Below are positions 25,516 to 32,937 of a DNA stretch of 39,475 nucleotides, piece by piece. The DNA is taken from the NCBI RefSeq assembly GCF_000300995.1, contig NZ_AMRJ01000031.1, positions 1-39,475 of the forward strand, in the 5' to 3' direction. Source of the DNA: Alcanivorax hongdengensis A-11-3 (GTDB taxonomy: Bacteria > Pseudomonadota > Gammaproteobacteria > Pseudomonadales > Alcanivoracaceae). Within the stretch, counting starts at the first letter, position 1, and every line of letters starts with the position of its first letter. The notes under the pieces were generated by a model. That model was not told the origin of the DNA. It worked only from the letters and a program-made list of their open reading frames with translations, and made no database searches. Made by a program: the position numbers and the translations under genes.

Positions 25516-27030
25516 TTATGACGGATATTCAGAGATGGAAATAACGTCAAGACGACTGTGTAAGTACTCCAGCGCGTAGGCAAGCACTCCTGCGGACTCG
25601 GCATGCAAGGTAAACAGAGGTTGGCCGGCTTCGACCCAGTCGCCGAGGCGTACATGTAAGTCGAGTCCCGAGGCTGGTGTCGCTGGCGCGCCGGCAAGCT
25701 TGGCTATGCGCGCCAGTAGACGGTTGTCGATAGCGGTGACGAAGCCATGACGATTTGCTGGCACCGGCTGAGTCTGAGCCGCCACCGGCAGTACGCGCAT
25801 GCCGCCCTGGGCTTCGCAAATAGCTCTAAATTTTTGCCAGGCCCGACCACTGGTCAGGGATTGCGCGGCCAGATTGACGCCGCTGCCTTTTTCGACAAGC
25901 CCTGCGAGCTCGAAAATCGCACCGGCCAGTTGGATAGATCGATCCCTGAGATCCGCAGGTGCGTCTTCCTTGTTTTGGAGCACAGCCAGAACATCTCGGG
26001 CCTCCAGGGTGGGACCTATGCCTCGTCCGACTGGCTGCCGACCGTCGGTGATGACCGTCCGAACAGTCAGCCCGATCACTTCAGCGGTCTCGCGCAGCAG
26101 CCTTGCTAAACACTGGGCGTCCTCTTCACTGCGAACCTTGGCTGTGGGACCGACCGGAAGGTCGAGCACGACATGGGTGGCACCAGCGGCGGCTTTTTTA
26201 GACAGCACCGATGCCACTAGTTGTCCCTCGCTGTCGAGATCGATTGCCCGTTCGATACGAATCAGAACGTCATCGGCAGGGCTCAGGGAGACTGCACCGC
26301 CCCAGGCGATGCAGCCGCCTTCCTGCTCCACGACGCGCTGCATGTCGTCAATGGAAAGGGCGACCGGCGCCAAGGTTTCCATTGTGTCGGCGGTGCCTGC
26401 CGGAGAGGTGATCGCCCGCGAGGAGGTCTTTGGCATGATCAAACCCTCTGCAGCCACCATAGCTACCACAAGAGGCGTGGTTCTGTTGCCGGGCAGGCCA
26501 CCAACGCAGTGCTTGTCTACGACCACATCGCGATGCCAGTCAAGGCGCTCCCCCGCGTTTATCATGGCCCGAGTTAAGCTGGCGGTCTCGGTTCGGTTTA
26601 ATCCACGACTGGCGCACGCGGTCAGGAAGGTGGCCAGCTCCACGTCGGTATAAAACCCTTTGCAGATGTCCGAGATGATGGCGTCAAACTGTATGTCCTC
26701 CAGTGGCTTTCCATAGATCTTGGCACGCACCGAGCTCATGGATTCTACCGTGGGCGGGTGAACGAAACCGGCGAGTTCGCCAGGCTGGGGGGCAAGGGTG
26801 TGCCAAGCGGATTCCGACAGCCCGAATTCATCCGGTGCAAGCCAGTCTCCATGTATGACGTTGAGACTAGCCAAAACGCTTCGCTCGCCAATGTTGACTT
26901 GTACCCGGCTTTGGGCATTGAATCCTTCCGAGTGGCAGACGTGGCAATCATTGCGCATATAGACCACCAGCTCTTGATGGCTATCGATACCCAGTCGGCG
27001 CGGTTTCAGTAGGTAATGCTCTTCGGTCAT
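25516..27030 (-). CDS. AMP/thymidine phosphorylase, archaeal type
   Basis: A 504-aa nucleoside/nucleotide phosphorylase of the long archaeal-type family. The active-site region reads VVDKHCVGGLPGNRTT and PKTSSRAITSPAGTADTME, as in AMP phosphorylases; ordinary DeoA has KHSTGGVGD instead. About 85 N-terminal residues precede the helical and phosphate-binding domains, as expected. It would release the base from NMPs giving ribose 1,5-bisphosphate, or split thymidine; the motif favours the former. The start MTEEHYLL at 27030 is chosen over 27087, which would overlap the upstream gene; the family N-terminal length fits. An AAAGGG site precedes it. Confidence 0.9.
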   Translation of the reverse strand: MTEEHYLLKPRRLGIDSHQELVVYMRNDCHVCHSEGFNAQSRVQVNIGERSVLASLNVIHGDWLAPDEFGLSESAWHTLAPQPGELAGFVHPPTVESMSSVRAKIYGKPLEDIQFDAIISDICKGFYTDVELATFLTACASRGLNRTETASLTRAMINAGERLDWHRDVVVDKHCVGGLPGNRTTPLVVAMVAAEGLIMPKTSSRAITSPAGTADTMETLAPVALSIDDMQRVVEQEGGCIAWGGAVSLSPADDVLIRIERAIDLDSEGQLVASVLSKKAAAGATHVVLDLPVGPTAKVRSEEDAQCLARLLRETAEVIGLTVRTVITDGRQPVGRGIGPTLEARDVLAVLQNKEDAPADLRDRSIQLAGAIFELAGLVEKGSGVNLAAQSLTSGRAWQKFRAICEAQGGMRVLPVAAQTQPVPANRHGFVTAIDNRLLARIAKLAGAPATPASGLDLHVRLGDWVEAGQPLFTLHAESAGVLAYALEYLHSRLDVISISEYPS

Positions 27031-27053
27031 CAAGGGCCCTTTTAATGGCGTCT

Positions 27054-27419
27054 CTATTTTCGATTGTGCGGAGGTACTCGGTGGCAACTCCAGGGTTCAT
27101 GTTGGGCGTTGTCTTTAACGTTTTGGTCGACGAACAGGTAATACTCCTCTTTGAAGCGCGTCCACCAATCCTGCTTGATTGGAATGCCGAACTTGATAAG
27201 GATGTCCTCCACACACTGGAGGCATAGCCGCGATGCGTCATAGGAGAAATCGAGCCGGTCGGATGTCTCGACAAAGGCGATATCATCCAAGCCATAGAGC
27301 TGATCGATTTCCGCAATGGCTTCGGTCAGTTTCTCGGTATTGATGGGTCGCTTAAGCCCGAGGTGACGGGTCACCAAGTTAACTTCCGAAACTCCCAGGC
27401 GATGCTCTTTATGCTTCAT
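27054..27419 (-). CDS. Unknown 121-aa protein, possible degenerate metal-associated fold
   Basis: No named family is recognised. The central part (KLTEAIAEIDQLYGLDDIAF, then RLDFSYDASRLCLQCVEDIL) has an alternating helix-strand-helix pattern that could be a ferredoxin-like, HMA-type fold, with CLQC as a possible metal pair displaced from the normal loop. The C-terminus is polar with WSCHRVPPH. Its start overlaps the stop of the DUF2933 gene (ATGA), and it ends 23 bp before the phosphorylase gene, so it belongs to the same operon as the copper ATPase. Confidence 0.65.
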   Translation of the reverse strand: MKHKEHRLGVSEVNLVTRHLGLKRPINTEKLTEAIAEIDQLYGLDDIAFVETSDRLDFSYDASRLCLQCVEDILIKFGIPIKQDWWTRFKEEYYLFVDQNVKDNAQHEPWSCHRVPPHNRK

Positions 27420-27691
27420 TTTCTGTCAGCCTCCTTTCGGCCTTCTTCCAGGCCGCGGCGGTAAGCTTGCTCCGTGTCCTGGTGGTTGTGTTCGCCATGC
27501 CCGCTTTCTCCGTGACCGTGCCCCTTATGCATAAAAAGGTGCATTAACGGACAGAGGAGAATGATCAGGTAGGGGAGAAACGGAAAGACGTGCGCTCCGT
27601 GCTCTACAAATAGAAAGTAAAGCGCTGCGCCAACCAACAAGATCGTCGCAAATCCGTGAAGGCTGTTCCAGTAACCGGGTTTGTTAGCCAT
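27416..27691 (-). CDS. DUF2933 membrane protein with His-rich tail
   Basis: A 91-aa protein with two membrane helices (GFATILLVGAALYFLFVEHG and PFLPYLIILLCPLMHLFMH) and a cytoplasmic or periplasmic tail rich in His and Gly (HKGHGHGESGHGEHNHQ), then charged residues. This is the DUF2933 layout. Such proteins accompany copper and other metal transporters and probably bind metal at the membrane surface. It starts 49 bp after the P-type ATPase and is translationally coupled to the next gene. Confidence 0.85.
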   Translation of the reverse strand: MANKPGYWNSLHGFATILLVGAALYFLFVEHGAHVFPFLPYLIILLCPLMHLFMHKGHGHGESGHGEHNHQDTEQAYRRGLEEGRKEADRK

Positions 27692-27740
27692 TAGGTTTCT
27701 CCAGTGCCGAGGTAGCGGCCTCTATCGGTGTGAAATCGAA

Positions 27741-30245
27741 TCATTTATCGACACTCAGCTTTACACGCTTAAGAAGAATTGAATTGCCGATGACTGATAA
27801 CGAGCTCACGGTCATGGCGATCACGCCGATCATGGGGTGCAGTAACCCGACGGCGGCGATGGGTATAGCGGCCACATTGTAGGCACTCGCCCAAATCAGG
27901 TTCTGAACAATTTTCCCAAAGGTGGCTCGGGAGAGGTGCATGGCTTCCACTACACCGGTCAGCTCACCGCGAACCAGAGTCACATCGGCCGCCTCAATGG
28001 CCACATCAGCGCCGGCACCTATGGCAATACCCACGTTTGCCTGTTTCAGCGCTGGCGCATCATTGATGCCATCGCCGACCATGGCGACATGATTGCCATG
28101 CTTTTTCTGCAGCTGACGAATTGCATCCACCTTGCCTTCCGGAAGTACCCCGGCCTGCACTTCGTCGATACCCACCTCCTCGGCAACAGCGCGCGCCGCA
28201 CGTTCGTTGTCGCCGGTGATCATTACCACATGCAGGCCCAACTCATGCATGCCGCGTATAGCGGCTACTGATTCCTCTTTGATGGTGTCGGCCACCGCGA
28301 CAATGCCACACGCTTTCCCATCGACAGCGACCAGTACGGCGGTGCGGCCGCGCCCTTCCAGGCTGTCCAGATCCTCGTCCAACGCCTCTAGACCGCTTAC
28401 TCCTTCTTCGTTCAGCAATTTGCGGTTGCCAATCAGAACCAACGCACCATCGACTTTGCCGGATACGCCGCGTGCGCCAGTGGAACGAAATTCTTTGACC
28501 TCCCCCGGGCTCACCTGACGCTCGCGGGCGCCTTCGACAATGGCGCGGGCAATGGGGTGCTCAGAGGCATTTTCCACCGTCGCGGCCCACTGCAGCAGTT
28601 GTTGTTCTGTGACATTGTTGGCCGTAACCACTTCAGTCAGTTTGGGCTCGCCCCGTGTGATAGTGCCGGTTTTATCAAGCACCATCACCTTGACGTCTTT
28701 GAAGGTTTGAATAGCCTCGCCGGAGCGAATCAGAATGCCTCGCTCGGCGCCAATACCCGAGCCCACCATAAGCGCGGTGGGTGTCGCCAAGCCCAGAGCG
28801 CAGGGGCAGGCAATAACCAGAACCGCAATGGCGGCGAGAGTAGCCAGTACTGGTGTGGTCGCCGTTTGATCAACCCAGGGCAGAAAATCCGCGCCCCATG
28901 CAAGTATGGGGCGCAGGCTGTCGGCGGCAACAAACCACACCGCAAAGCTTGCCAGGGCAATCAGAATGACGATGGGCACAAAACGCCCCGTCATGCGGTC
29001 GGCGAATTCCTGAATGGGCACTCGCGAGCCTTGGGCCTGTTCTACCAGTTTGATCACCTGGGACAAAAAGGTATCGCCGCCCACCTTGGTGGCCTTGACC
29101 CGTAAACGTCCCTCTTTATTGATGGTCGCGCCAATGACGGTATCGCCCGGAGATTTATACACCGGAACCGACTCGCCGGTGGCAATCGATTCATCCAGAT
29201 GGCTCTCGCCTTCTACCACTTCGCCATCCGTCGGCACCTTGTCACCGGGGCGGATCACCATGATGTCGCCCGGTTGCAGTTCCTTGACGGGAACTTCCTG
29301 CTCCTGGCCATCGCGTTCGACCCGTGCGGTCTTGGCGCCCAAGGTTAATAATTTTCGGATCGCCTGAGATGCACGGCCCTTGGCTTTGGCCTCAAGATAG
29401 CGCCCCAATAGGTGAAAGGTCATGATGGTGGCGGCCATTTCAATGAATGACGTCATGGTGACGAAAAAGCCTGCCAGGCCGATCAGGTAGGGCGGAACGC
29501 TGCCCATGGAAATCAGTACATCCATGTTGAAGGTGCGGTTGGTGAGCGAGCGCCAGGTGGACTTGTGAGTGGCTGCGCCGCCATATAGAAAAACCACCGG
29601 AAACGCCAACAGGGCCACAATCAAAAGATAACCGGGGATCGGTTTCCAGAACATGTGCGGGATCATCAACACCATAATCAGTGTTGTCGGTATCCCGGCG
29701 ATCCAAAGGCGTTTCAAAGCCTGATTCAAGTAGGCGTCTTCGATATCGGCATCCTTTTCCGCTTCATCTTCCGCTGCTTCGGAGGAGGCTTGAGCGACAT
29801 CGTAGCCGGCTTTTTCAACCGCCTGTTTAAGCTGTTCAACACTGGGTCCAGCGTCGGTCATTACGACGTGAACCTTGTGGCTGGCGATATTGGTTTTGAT
29901 ACTCTCAATGCCCTCTAGCCGCTGGAGCGATTCACGCACAATGCCCGCACAGTGGTCTGAGCCCATGCCCGGCACGATAAGCTGGGCGTTCTTTCCCGCC
30001 CCCGAAGTGTTGGCTGCGGCGACGTCGTAGCCGGCGTTTTCCACAGCTTTGCGGAGATCGTCCAGGTCCACCGTCGAGGGGTCGTAGGTGACTTCTACGC
30101 GGTGGCTAGCGATATTGGTTGTAATGTCGCCGACGCTGTCAAGACGCTGTAGCGAGGTCTTTACAATACCCGCACAGTGGTCCGACCCCATGCCCGGCAC
30201 AGTCAGCTTAGCCACAGCGCTCGAAGGTTGTGAGTCAACGCTCAT
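27741..30245 (-). CDS. copA (ATPase): Cu(I)-exporting P1B-type ATPase CopA
   Basis: An 834-aa copper-transporting ATPase. Two N-terminal HMA domains are followed by eight membrane helices. The transport site is ACPCALGLATP (CPC at about 480-482), with YN and the SSLSVIGNS region in the last helices, which indicates a Cu(I) (P1B-1) pump. The phosphorylation loop DKTGTIT, TGDN and GDGINDAPAL are intact. Both HMA loops read GMGSDHC (S21/C24 and S96/C99) instead of GMxCxxC, so each has lost one cysteine. The start at 30245 follows AGGGG; a longer frame to 30332 overlaps a small upstream gene. It exports cytoplasmic Cu(I) to the periplasm. Driven in all likelihood by the MerR promoter at 31577-31607. 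Confidence 0.96.
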   Translation of the reverse strand: MSVDSQPSSAVAKLTVPGMGSDHCAGIVKTSLQRLDSVGDITTNIASHRVEVTYDPSTVDLDDLRKAVENAGYDVAAANTSGAGKNAQLIVPGMGSDHCAGIVRESLQRLEGIESIKTNIASHKVHVVMTDAGPSVEQLKQAVEKAGYDVAQASSEAAEDEAEKDADIEDAYLNQALKRLWIAGIPTTLIMVLMIPHMFWKPIPGYLLIVALLAFPVVFLYGGAATHKSTWRSLTNRTFNMDVLISMGSVPPYLIGLAGFFVTMTSFIEMAATIMTFHLLGRYLEAKAKGRASQAIRKLLTLGAKTARVERDGQEQEVPVKELQPGDIMVIRPGDKVPTDGEVVEGESHLDESIATGESVPVYKSPGDTVIGATINKEGRLRVKATKVGGDTFLSQVIKLVEQAQGSRVPIQEFADRMTGRFVPIVILIALASFAVWFVAADSLRPILAWGADFLPWVDQTATTPVLATLAAIAVLVIACPCALGLATPTALMVGSGIGAERGILIRSGEAIQTFKDVKVMVLDKTGTITRGEPKLTEVVTANNVTEQQLLQWAATVENASEHPIARAIVEGARERQVSPGEVKEFRSTGARGVSGKVDGALVLIGNRKLLNEEGVSGLEALDEDLDSLEGRGRTAVLVAVDGKACGIVAVADTIKEESVAAIRGMHELGLHVVMITGDNERAARAVAEEVGIDEVQAGVLPEGKVDAIRQLQKKHGNHVAMVGDGINDAPALKQANVGIAIGAGADVAIEAADVTLVRGELTGVVEAMHLSRATFGKIVQNLIWASAYNVAAIPIAAVGLLHPMIGVIAMTVSSLSVIGNSILLKRVKLSVDK

Positions 30246-30360
30246 TCTTTTCCCCTGCTTTTTCGGATCGCGAACGCTTTCTTCGTAGGTTCCAGCCCAC
30301 CAGCGCAAAAACCGCCAGAAGAACAATACCACTAATAATGGTTGTGAATTCTAAGCTCAT
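30235..30360 (-). CDS. Predicted 41-aa single-helix membrane protein
   Basis: A small open frame, starting MSLEFTTIISGIVLLAVFA and ending in a basic tail (NLRRKRSRSEKAGEKNER). It has one membrane helix with positive charge after it, so an N-out, C-in orientation is likely. Its ATG abuts the stop of the methyltransferase-like gene (TGAATG), and its stop overlaps the start of the copper ATPase by 11 bp, so it fills the gap exactly. This placement, more than homology, supports a real gene, perhaps a small accessory subunit of the ATPase. Confidence 0.68.
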   Translation of the reverse strand: MSLEFTTIISGIVLLAVFALVGWNLRRKRSRSEKAGEKNER

Positions 30361-30981
30361 TCAAAACTCCTGCTGCTGCAACTTATTGAGGCGGGGAATG
30401 AACATCGGGATGTGCTGTCGATAAGCCCGATATTCATCACCAAACTGTTCCAGCATCTGCCGCTCTTCTTTCAGAGCCAGTAGCGTGTAGGCTAGGACAA
30501 TTACTGGGAAGGCGATCAGTGAGACAATCGTCGGCCAGTGCACAACCCCTTCACCGAACACGATGAGAAAGAGGCCAGTGTATTGGGGGTGGCGAACAAT
30601 CGCGTAAATGCCATCGGTCATTAGAGTCTCACGGCGCCGTGCTTGATGTATCCGGCGCCAGCCCTCCGCGACCAGAGTTGCTCCTAGAAACACTAAACTG
30701 TAGCCGAGCAGCATGGCTATGATGTGCGCCGTAGGGGTGCCGAACAATTGCGCCCAGAGGTTGCCGCCTTCGTTCCATGCCAGATCGAGGCCGAAGAATC
30801 GAGTTAGAAAGTAGATCGTTAAAGGAAACCCGTACATTTCAGCGTAAAAGGCGATAATAAAGGCCTGCAGCACGCCAGCGCGCGTCCATTCTTTCCAGCT
30901 GGCCGGAGCTAGATATCGGTACATTAGCCATGAAACAAAAACTGTGACGATAATTGCTAGGCCCCAGGTTCCTACATGCAT
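30361..30981 (-). CDS. Second isoprenylcysteine methyltransferase-like membrane protein
   Basis: A 206-aa membrane protein clearly paralogous to the protein at 9055-9726: both share GTWGLAII, QAFIIA.YAEMYGFPLTIY, RHPQYTGLFL, FGEGVVHWPT and the FGD.YRAY ending. The C-terminal RHPQYTG and REE/KEE-RQML motifs belong to the ICMT-like methyltransferase superfamily. Here it stands between the MerR gene (69 bp upstream) and the small membrane protein and ATPase, so it is expected to be metal-induced. Substrate unknown. Confidence 0.85.
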   Translation of the reverse strand: MHVGTWGLAIIVTVFVSWLMYRYLAPASWKEWTRAGVLQAFIIAFYAEMYGFPLTIYFLTRFFGLDLAWNEGGNLWAQLFGTPTAHIIAMLLGYSLVFLGATLVAEGWRRIHQARRRETLMTDGIYAIVRHPQYTGLFLIVFGEGVVHWPTIVSLIAFPVIVLAYTLLALKEERQMLEQFGDEYRAYRQHIPMFIPRLNKLQQQEF

Positions 30982-31050
30982 GCGCTTGTGCCTCTGTTTG
31001 TGTCAATAAGCTTTAGATATTCAATGATTGTGTCACACTGAACGTTTATC

Positions 31051-31461
31051 CTACCCGCTCTCACTGAACTCCTCGATCAGATGACAGATCATGTTGCCTG
31101 TTGGCGCCCGGTCCGGTTTTGTTTCCCAATCCCTGACTGCGGAGTACATACGTTGCCGTAGTCGCTGACTATCTTGGAAGCCTTTCTCGTTTTCCTCCAG
31201 ACGCTTCTGTATAAGCCGCCTGGCGAGAGGACAGGGGGATTCACCTTGATCAGCGGTATCCAGGATTTCGGCGATATCGCTCACCGAAAATCCGAGTTGT
31301 CTGGCGCTGAGGATAAACCTCATTCGACGCTTTTCCTTGGCACAGTACTCCTTGTAGCCATTGGACGGGTTCTTCGTTGGTTTCAGAAATCCAATACGGG
31401 TGTAGTAGCGAACAGTATCTACACTTACCCCAGTCTCATTAGCCAGTTGGTTAACACGCAT
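31051..31461 (-). CDS. MerR-family metal-responsive regulator
   Basis: A 136-aa regulator with an N-terminal MerR winged helix (NQLANETGVSVDTVRYYTRIGFL), a long coiled-coil dimerisation helix and Cys residues at metal-site positions: C77 (ESPCPLARR) and C126 (GNMICHLIEE). CueR has Ser at the position of C77, whereas divalent sensors such as ZntR and MerR have Cys. CueR-type C112 is missing. The metal is therefore uncertain: context says copper, the Cys pattern leaves divalent ions open. It likely activates its own promoter at 31577-31607 and the downstream leftward operon. C40 in the DNA-binding half is unlikely to bind metal. Confidence 0.9.
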   Translation of the reverse strand: MRVNQLANETGVSVDTVRYYTRIGFLKPTKNPSNGYKEYCAKEKRRMRFILSARQLGFSVSDIAEILDTADQGESPCPLARRLIQKRLEENEKGFQDSQRLRQRMYSAVRDWETKPDRAPTGNMICHLIEEFSESG

Positions 31462-31492
31462 AGGGTCACATCCCTTTCGTCAGCAATGTAAA

Positions 31493-31505
31493 CAGGGTGA
31501 CCCTG
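31493..31505. promoter_or_regulatory. Palindrome CAGGGT-G-ACCCTG in merR leader
   Basis: A perfect 13-bp odd palindrome located between the MerR-type promoter and the merR start, with a related half AGGGTCAC at 31462-31469. It may be an additional operator or an RNA hairpin in the leader. Function unknown. Confidence 0.35.
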
Positions 31506-31521
31506 GGTGTTAGCTCTCATA

Positions 31522-31535
31522 TTGATCCACGTCAA
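31522..31535. promoter_or_regulatory. FNR/Anr-like site TTGAT-CCAC-GTCAA
   Basis: The sequence is TTGAT, four bases, GTCAA, identical to the Anr consensus known from pseudomonads. It lies about 35-48 bp downstream of the expected start of the MerR-promoter transcript. It may modulate the leftward operon by oxygen; a chance match is possible. Confidence 0.45.
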
Positions 31536-31576
31536 GGTCCTGCGTTAAAGACATAGGTTCAACTATCAATATCGGT

Positions 31577-31607
31577 ATGGTAGACCTGTGTCCTGGTCAC
31601 AGGTCAA
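31577..31607 (-). promoter_or_regulatory. MerR-type promoter with dyad in 19-bp spacer
   Basis: Reading leftward, -35 TTGACC (31607-31602) and -10 TACCAT (31582-31577) are separated by exactly 19 bp, the over-long spacing typical of MerR-activated promoters. The dyad GACCTGTG/CACAGGTC (31583-31590 and 31598-31605) occupies the spacer and part of the -35, as in merT, zntA and copA promoters. It faces the MerR gene 116 bp away, which implies auto-activation plus activation of the copper ATPase operon. Confidence 0.8.
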
Positions 31608-31655
31608 CTTAAAACTAGAGTCTGAAGGTTAGCCCATTTCCAGGACGTGACGAAT

Positions 31656-31675
31656 AGATTACAAATTTGTAATCT
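31656..31675. promoter_or_regulatory. Perfect 20-bp palindrome, second predicted CopR box
   Basis: AGATTACAAA and its exact reverse complement TTTGTAATCT abut. The core ATTACA-N4-TGTAAT equals that of the palindrome in the copR promoter. A candidate -10 (TATCAT, 31707-31712) lies 44 bp downstream of the centre on the plus strand. It is positioned to drive the Cus-type operon starting at about 31852. Confidence 0.72.
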
Positions 31676-31851
31676 TGATGCCATCTTTCTGTTGGTTTTT
31701 TCTTCTTATCATGGTAGCTGAAAGATCTTACGCTTGGGCGACCGCCTTTTTGAGCAGGGGTGACGCGATAGACCGGTAGGGTAGAACTATTGCACCGACG
31801 CACAGGAAATATAGATCGTTCGGGTAATAGAGACATTATAGATTATAGAGA

Positions 31852-32268
31852 TTGTCGCCGATTCGGCACAGACAAAGGCGTGACTGGGTGAACCGGATAA
31901 CAGTTGTTGTAGTTCTACTAACAATGCCGTTCTTGTGGGAGGCCTCTGCCATGGGTATGCCCCGCTATTGCACTATGGATGATGGAGCGAACGAGCTATC
32001 CACGAACTTAAAAGGTGTTGCCGAACACACTGATCACCAAGCAATGGGCCCTGTCGAGAGCGTGCAGTCTGCAGAGGGGGCGTGCTGCGATACCGATAAA
32101 TCGGGGGTTGGCTGTGCGGTGGTGGGATGTGCCTTGTCAATTCAGATGTTGACTTCTTCCGTGACTACCCCGGAGTCATTGGGGACTCGTTCTGAGACTT
32201 CAGGTTTGCGCTACCTTGCCCTTCCTCTGGCACCGATTTTCCCTTTTCTAAGACCTCCAATCGCCTGA
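31852..32268 (+). CDS. Small secreted Cys-containing protein of unknown function
   Basis: A 138-aa protein; a hydrophobic N-terminal segment (RITVVVVLLTMPFLWEASA) looks like a signal peptide or anchor. The mature part has Cys clusters (PRYCTMDD, GACCDTDK, GVGCAVVGCALS) and a hydrophobic Pro-rich end (PLAPIFPFLRPPIA). The start is uncertain: a TTG at 31852 has little ribosome-binding site, and a GTG at 31888 would give a tighter signal peptide. It is the first gene after the predicted CopR box and before the DUF411 and efflux genes. The CC and C-x4-C patterns suggest metal or disulfide chemistry. Similar short Cys proteins precede cus-type operons, but I do not recognise a named family. Confidence 0.6.
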   Translation: MSPIRHRQRRDWVNRITVVVVLLTMPFLWEASAMGMPRYCTMDDGANELSTNLKGVAEHTDHQAMGPVESVQSAEGACCDTDKSGVGCAVVGCALSIQMLTSSVTTPESLGTRSETSGLRYLALPLAPIFPFLRPPIA

Positions 32269-32394
32269 TTTCACTCAATTAATCCGTGCTAACCAAGTAC
32301 TAAAGGTAATGTGCCGTCCCAAAGGGAGGCGAAGCGGCGTTGCCTTTTAATTGAAACCTGAACACGAAGTGGCGATTTGTCATGGGAGGCAAAT

Positions 32395-32937
32395 ATGCAT
32401 TCATCACGCCTTAAAATTCTGATGCTGGGGTTGCTCACGCTGCCCTTGCTAGTTGCTTGTGGGAAAGTGGAGGAGAGATTCGCTAGTCCTGATTGGGCCA
32501 TTGGTGGCGCTGAGGTGCTCACCGTCTACAAAAGTCGAAGTTGCGGCTGCTGCAAAAAGTGGATTGACCATATAGATGTCGAGGGCTTTGAAACAGATGT
32601 CCAACACCCATCAAGCCTGAAACTCATAAAAGATCGGTATCGGATCGCACCCAATCTCCGCTCCTGTCATACCTCCGTATCGTCACAAGGCTACGTCTTC
32701 GAGGGGCATATCCCGGCGCGCTACATCCAACAGTTTCTGGCCAACCCTCCGTCTGATGCTGTGGGTCTGACTGTACCCGCCATGCCCCTTGGCAGTCCGG
32801 GGATGGAGGCTGAAGATCGGTTTAGGGCTTATCAGGTCCTGCTGATGAAAAAAGATGGCAACACCGAAGTGTTTGTCAGTGTAGAGAACCCCGCCCAGCA
32901 ATATCAGCCGGGTGATCAACAGGAAGTTCAGTTATGA
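32395..32937 (+). CDS. DUF411 periplasmic lipoprotein
   Basis: A 180-aa DUF411 protein. It has a lipoprotein-type signal (LPLLVACGK, lipid Cys after LVA), then the family motif VYKSRSCGCCKKWIDHI with a CGCC cluster, RSCHT, GYVFEGHIPA and VPAMPLGSPGME. DUF411 proteins are common in copper resistance loci and are thought to bind metal in the periplasm. The start at 32395 follows GGGAGG; a TTG at 32377 is less likely. It overlaps the outer-membrane efflux gene by four bases (ATGA). Confidence 0.9.
   Translation: MHSSRLKILMLGLLTLPLLVACGKVEERFASPDWAIGGAEVLTVYKSRSCGCCKKWIDHIDVEGFETDVQHPSSLKLIKDRYRIAPNLRSCHTSVSSQGYVFEGHIPARYIQQFLANPPSDAVGLTVPAMPLGSPGMEAEDRFRAYQVLLMKKDGNTEVFVSVENPAQQYQPGDQQEVQL

Noticed and set aside
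26221..26653. Plus-strand open frames opposite the phosphorylase gene
   Set aside because: They are shadows of the well-supported minus-strand gene with no recognisable content.
31615..31836. Minus-strand open frame of 73 codons in the region of the second CopR box
   Set aside because: It runs across the palindrome and predicted promoter, is of low-complexity basic composition, has no ribosome-binding site I can see and resembles no family.
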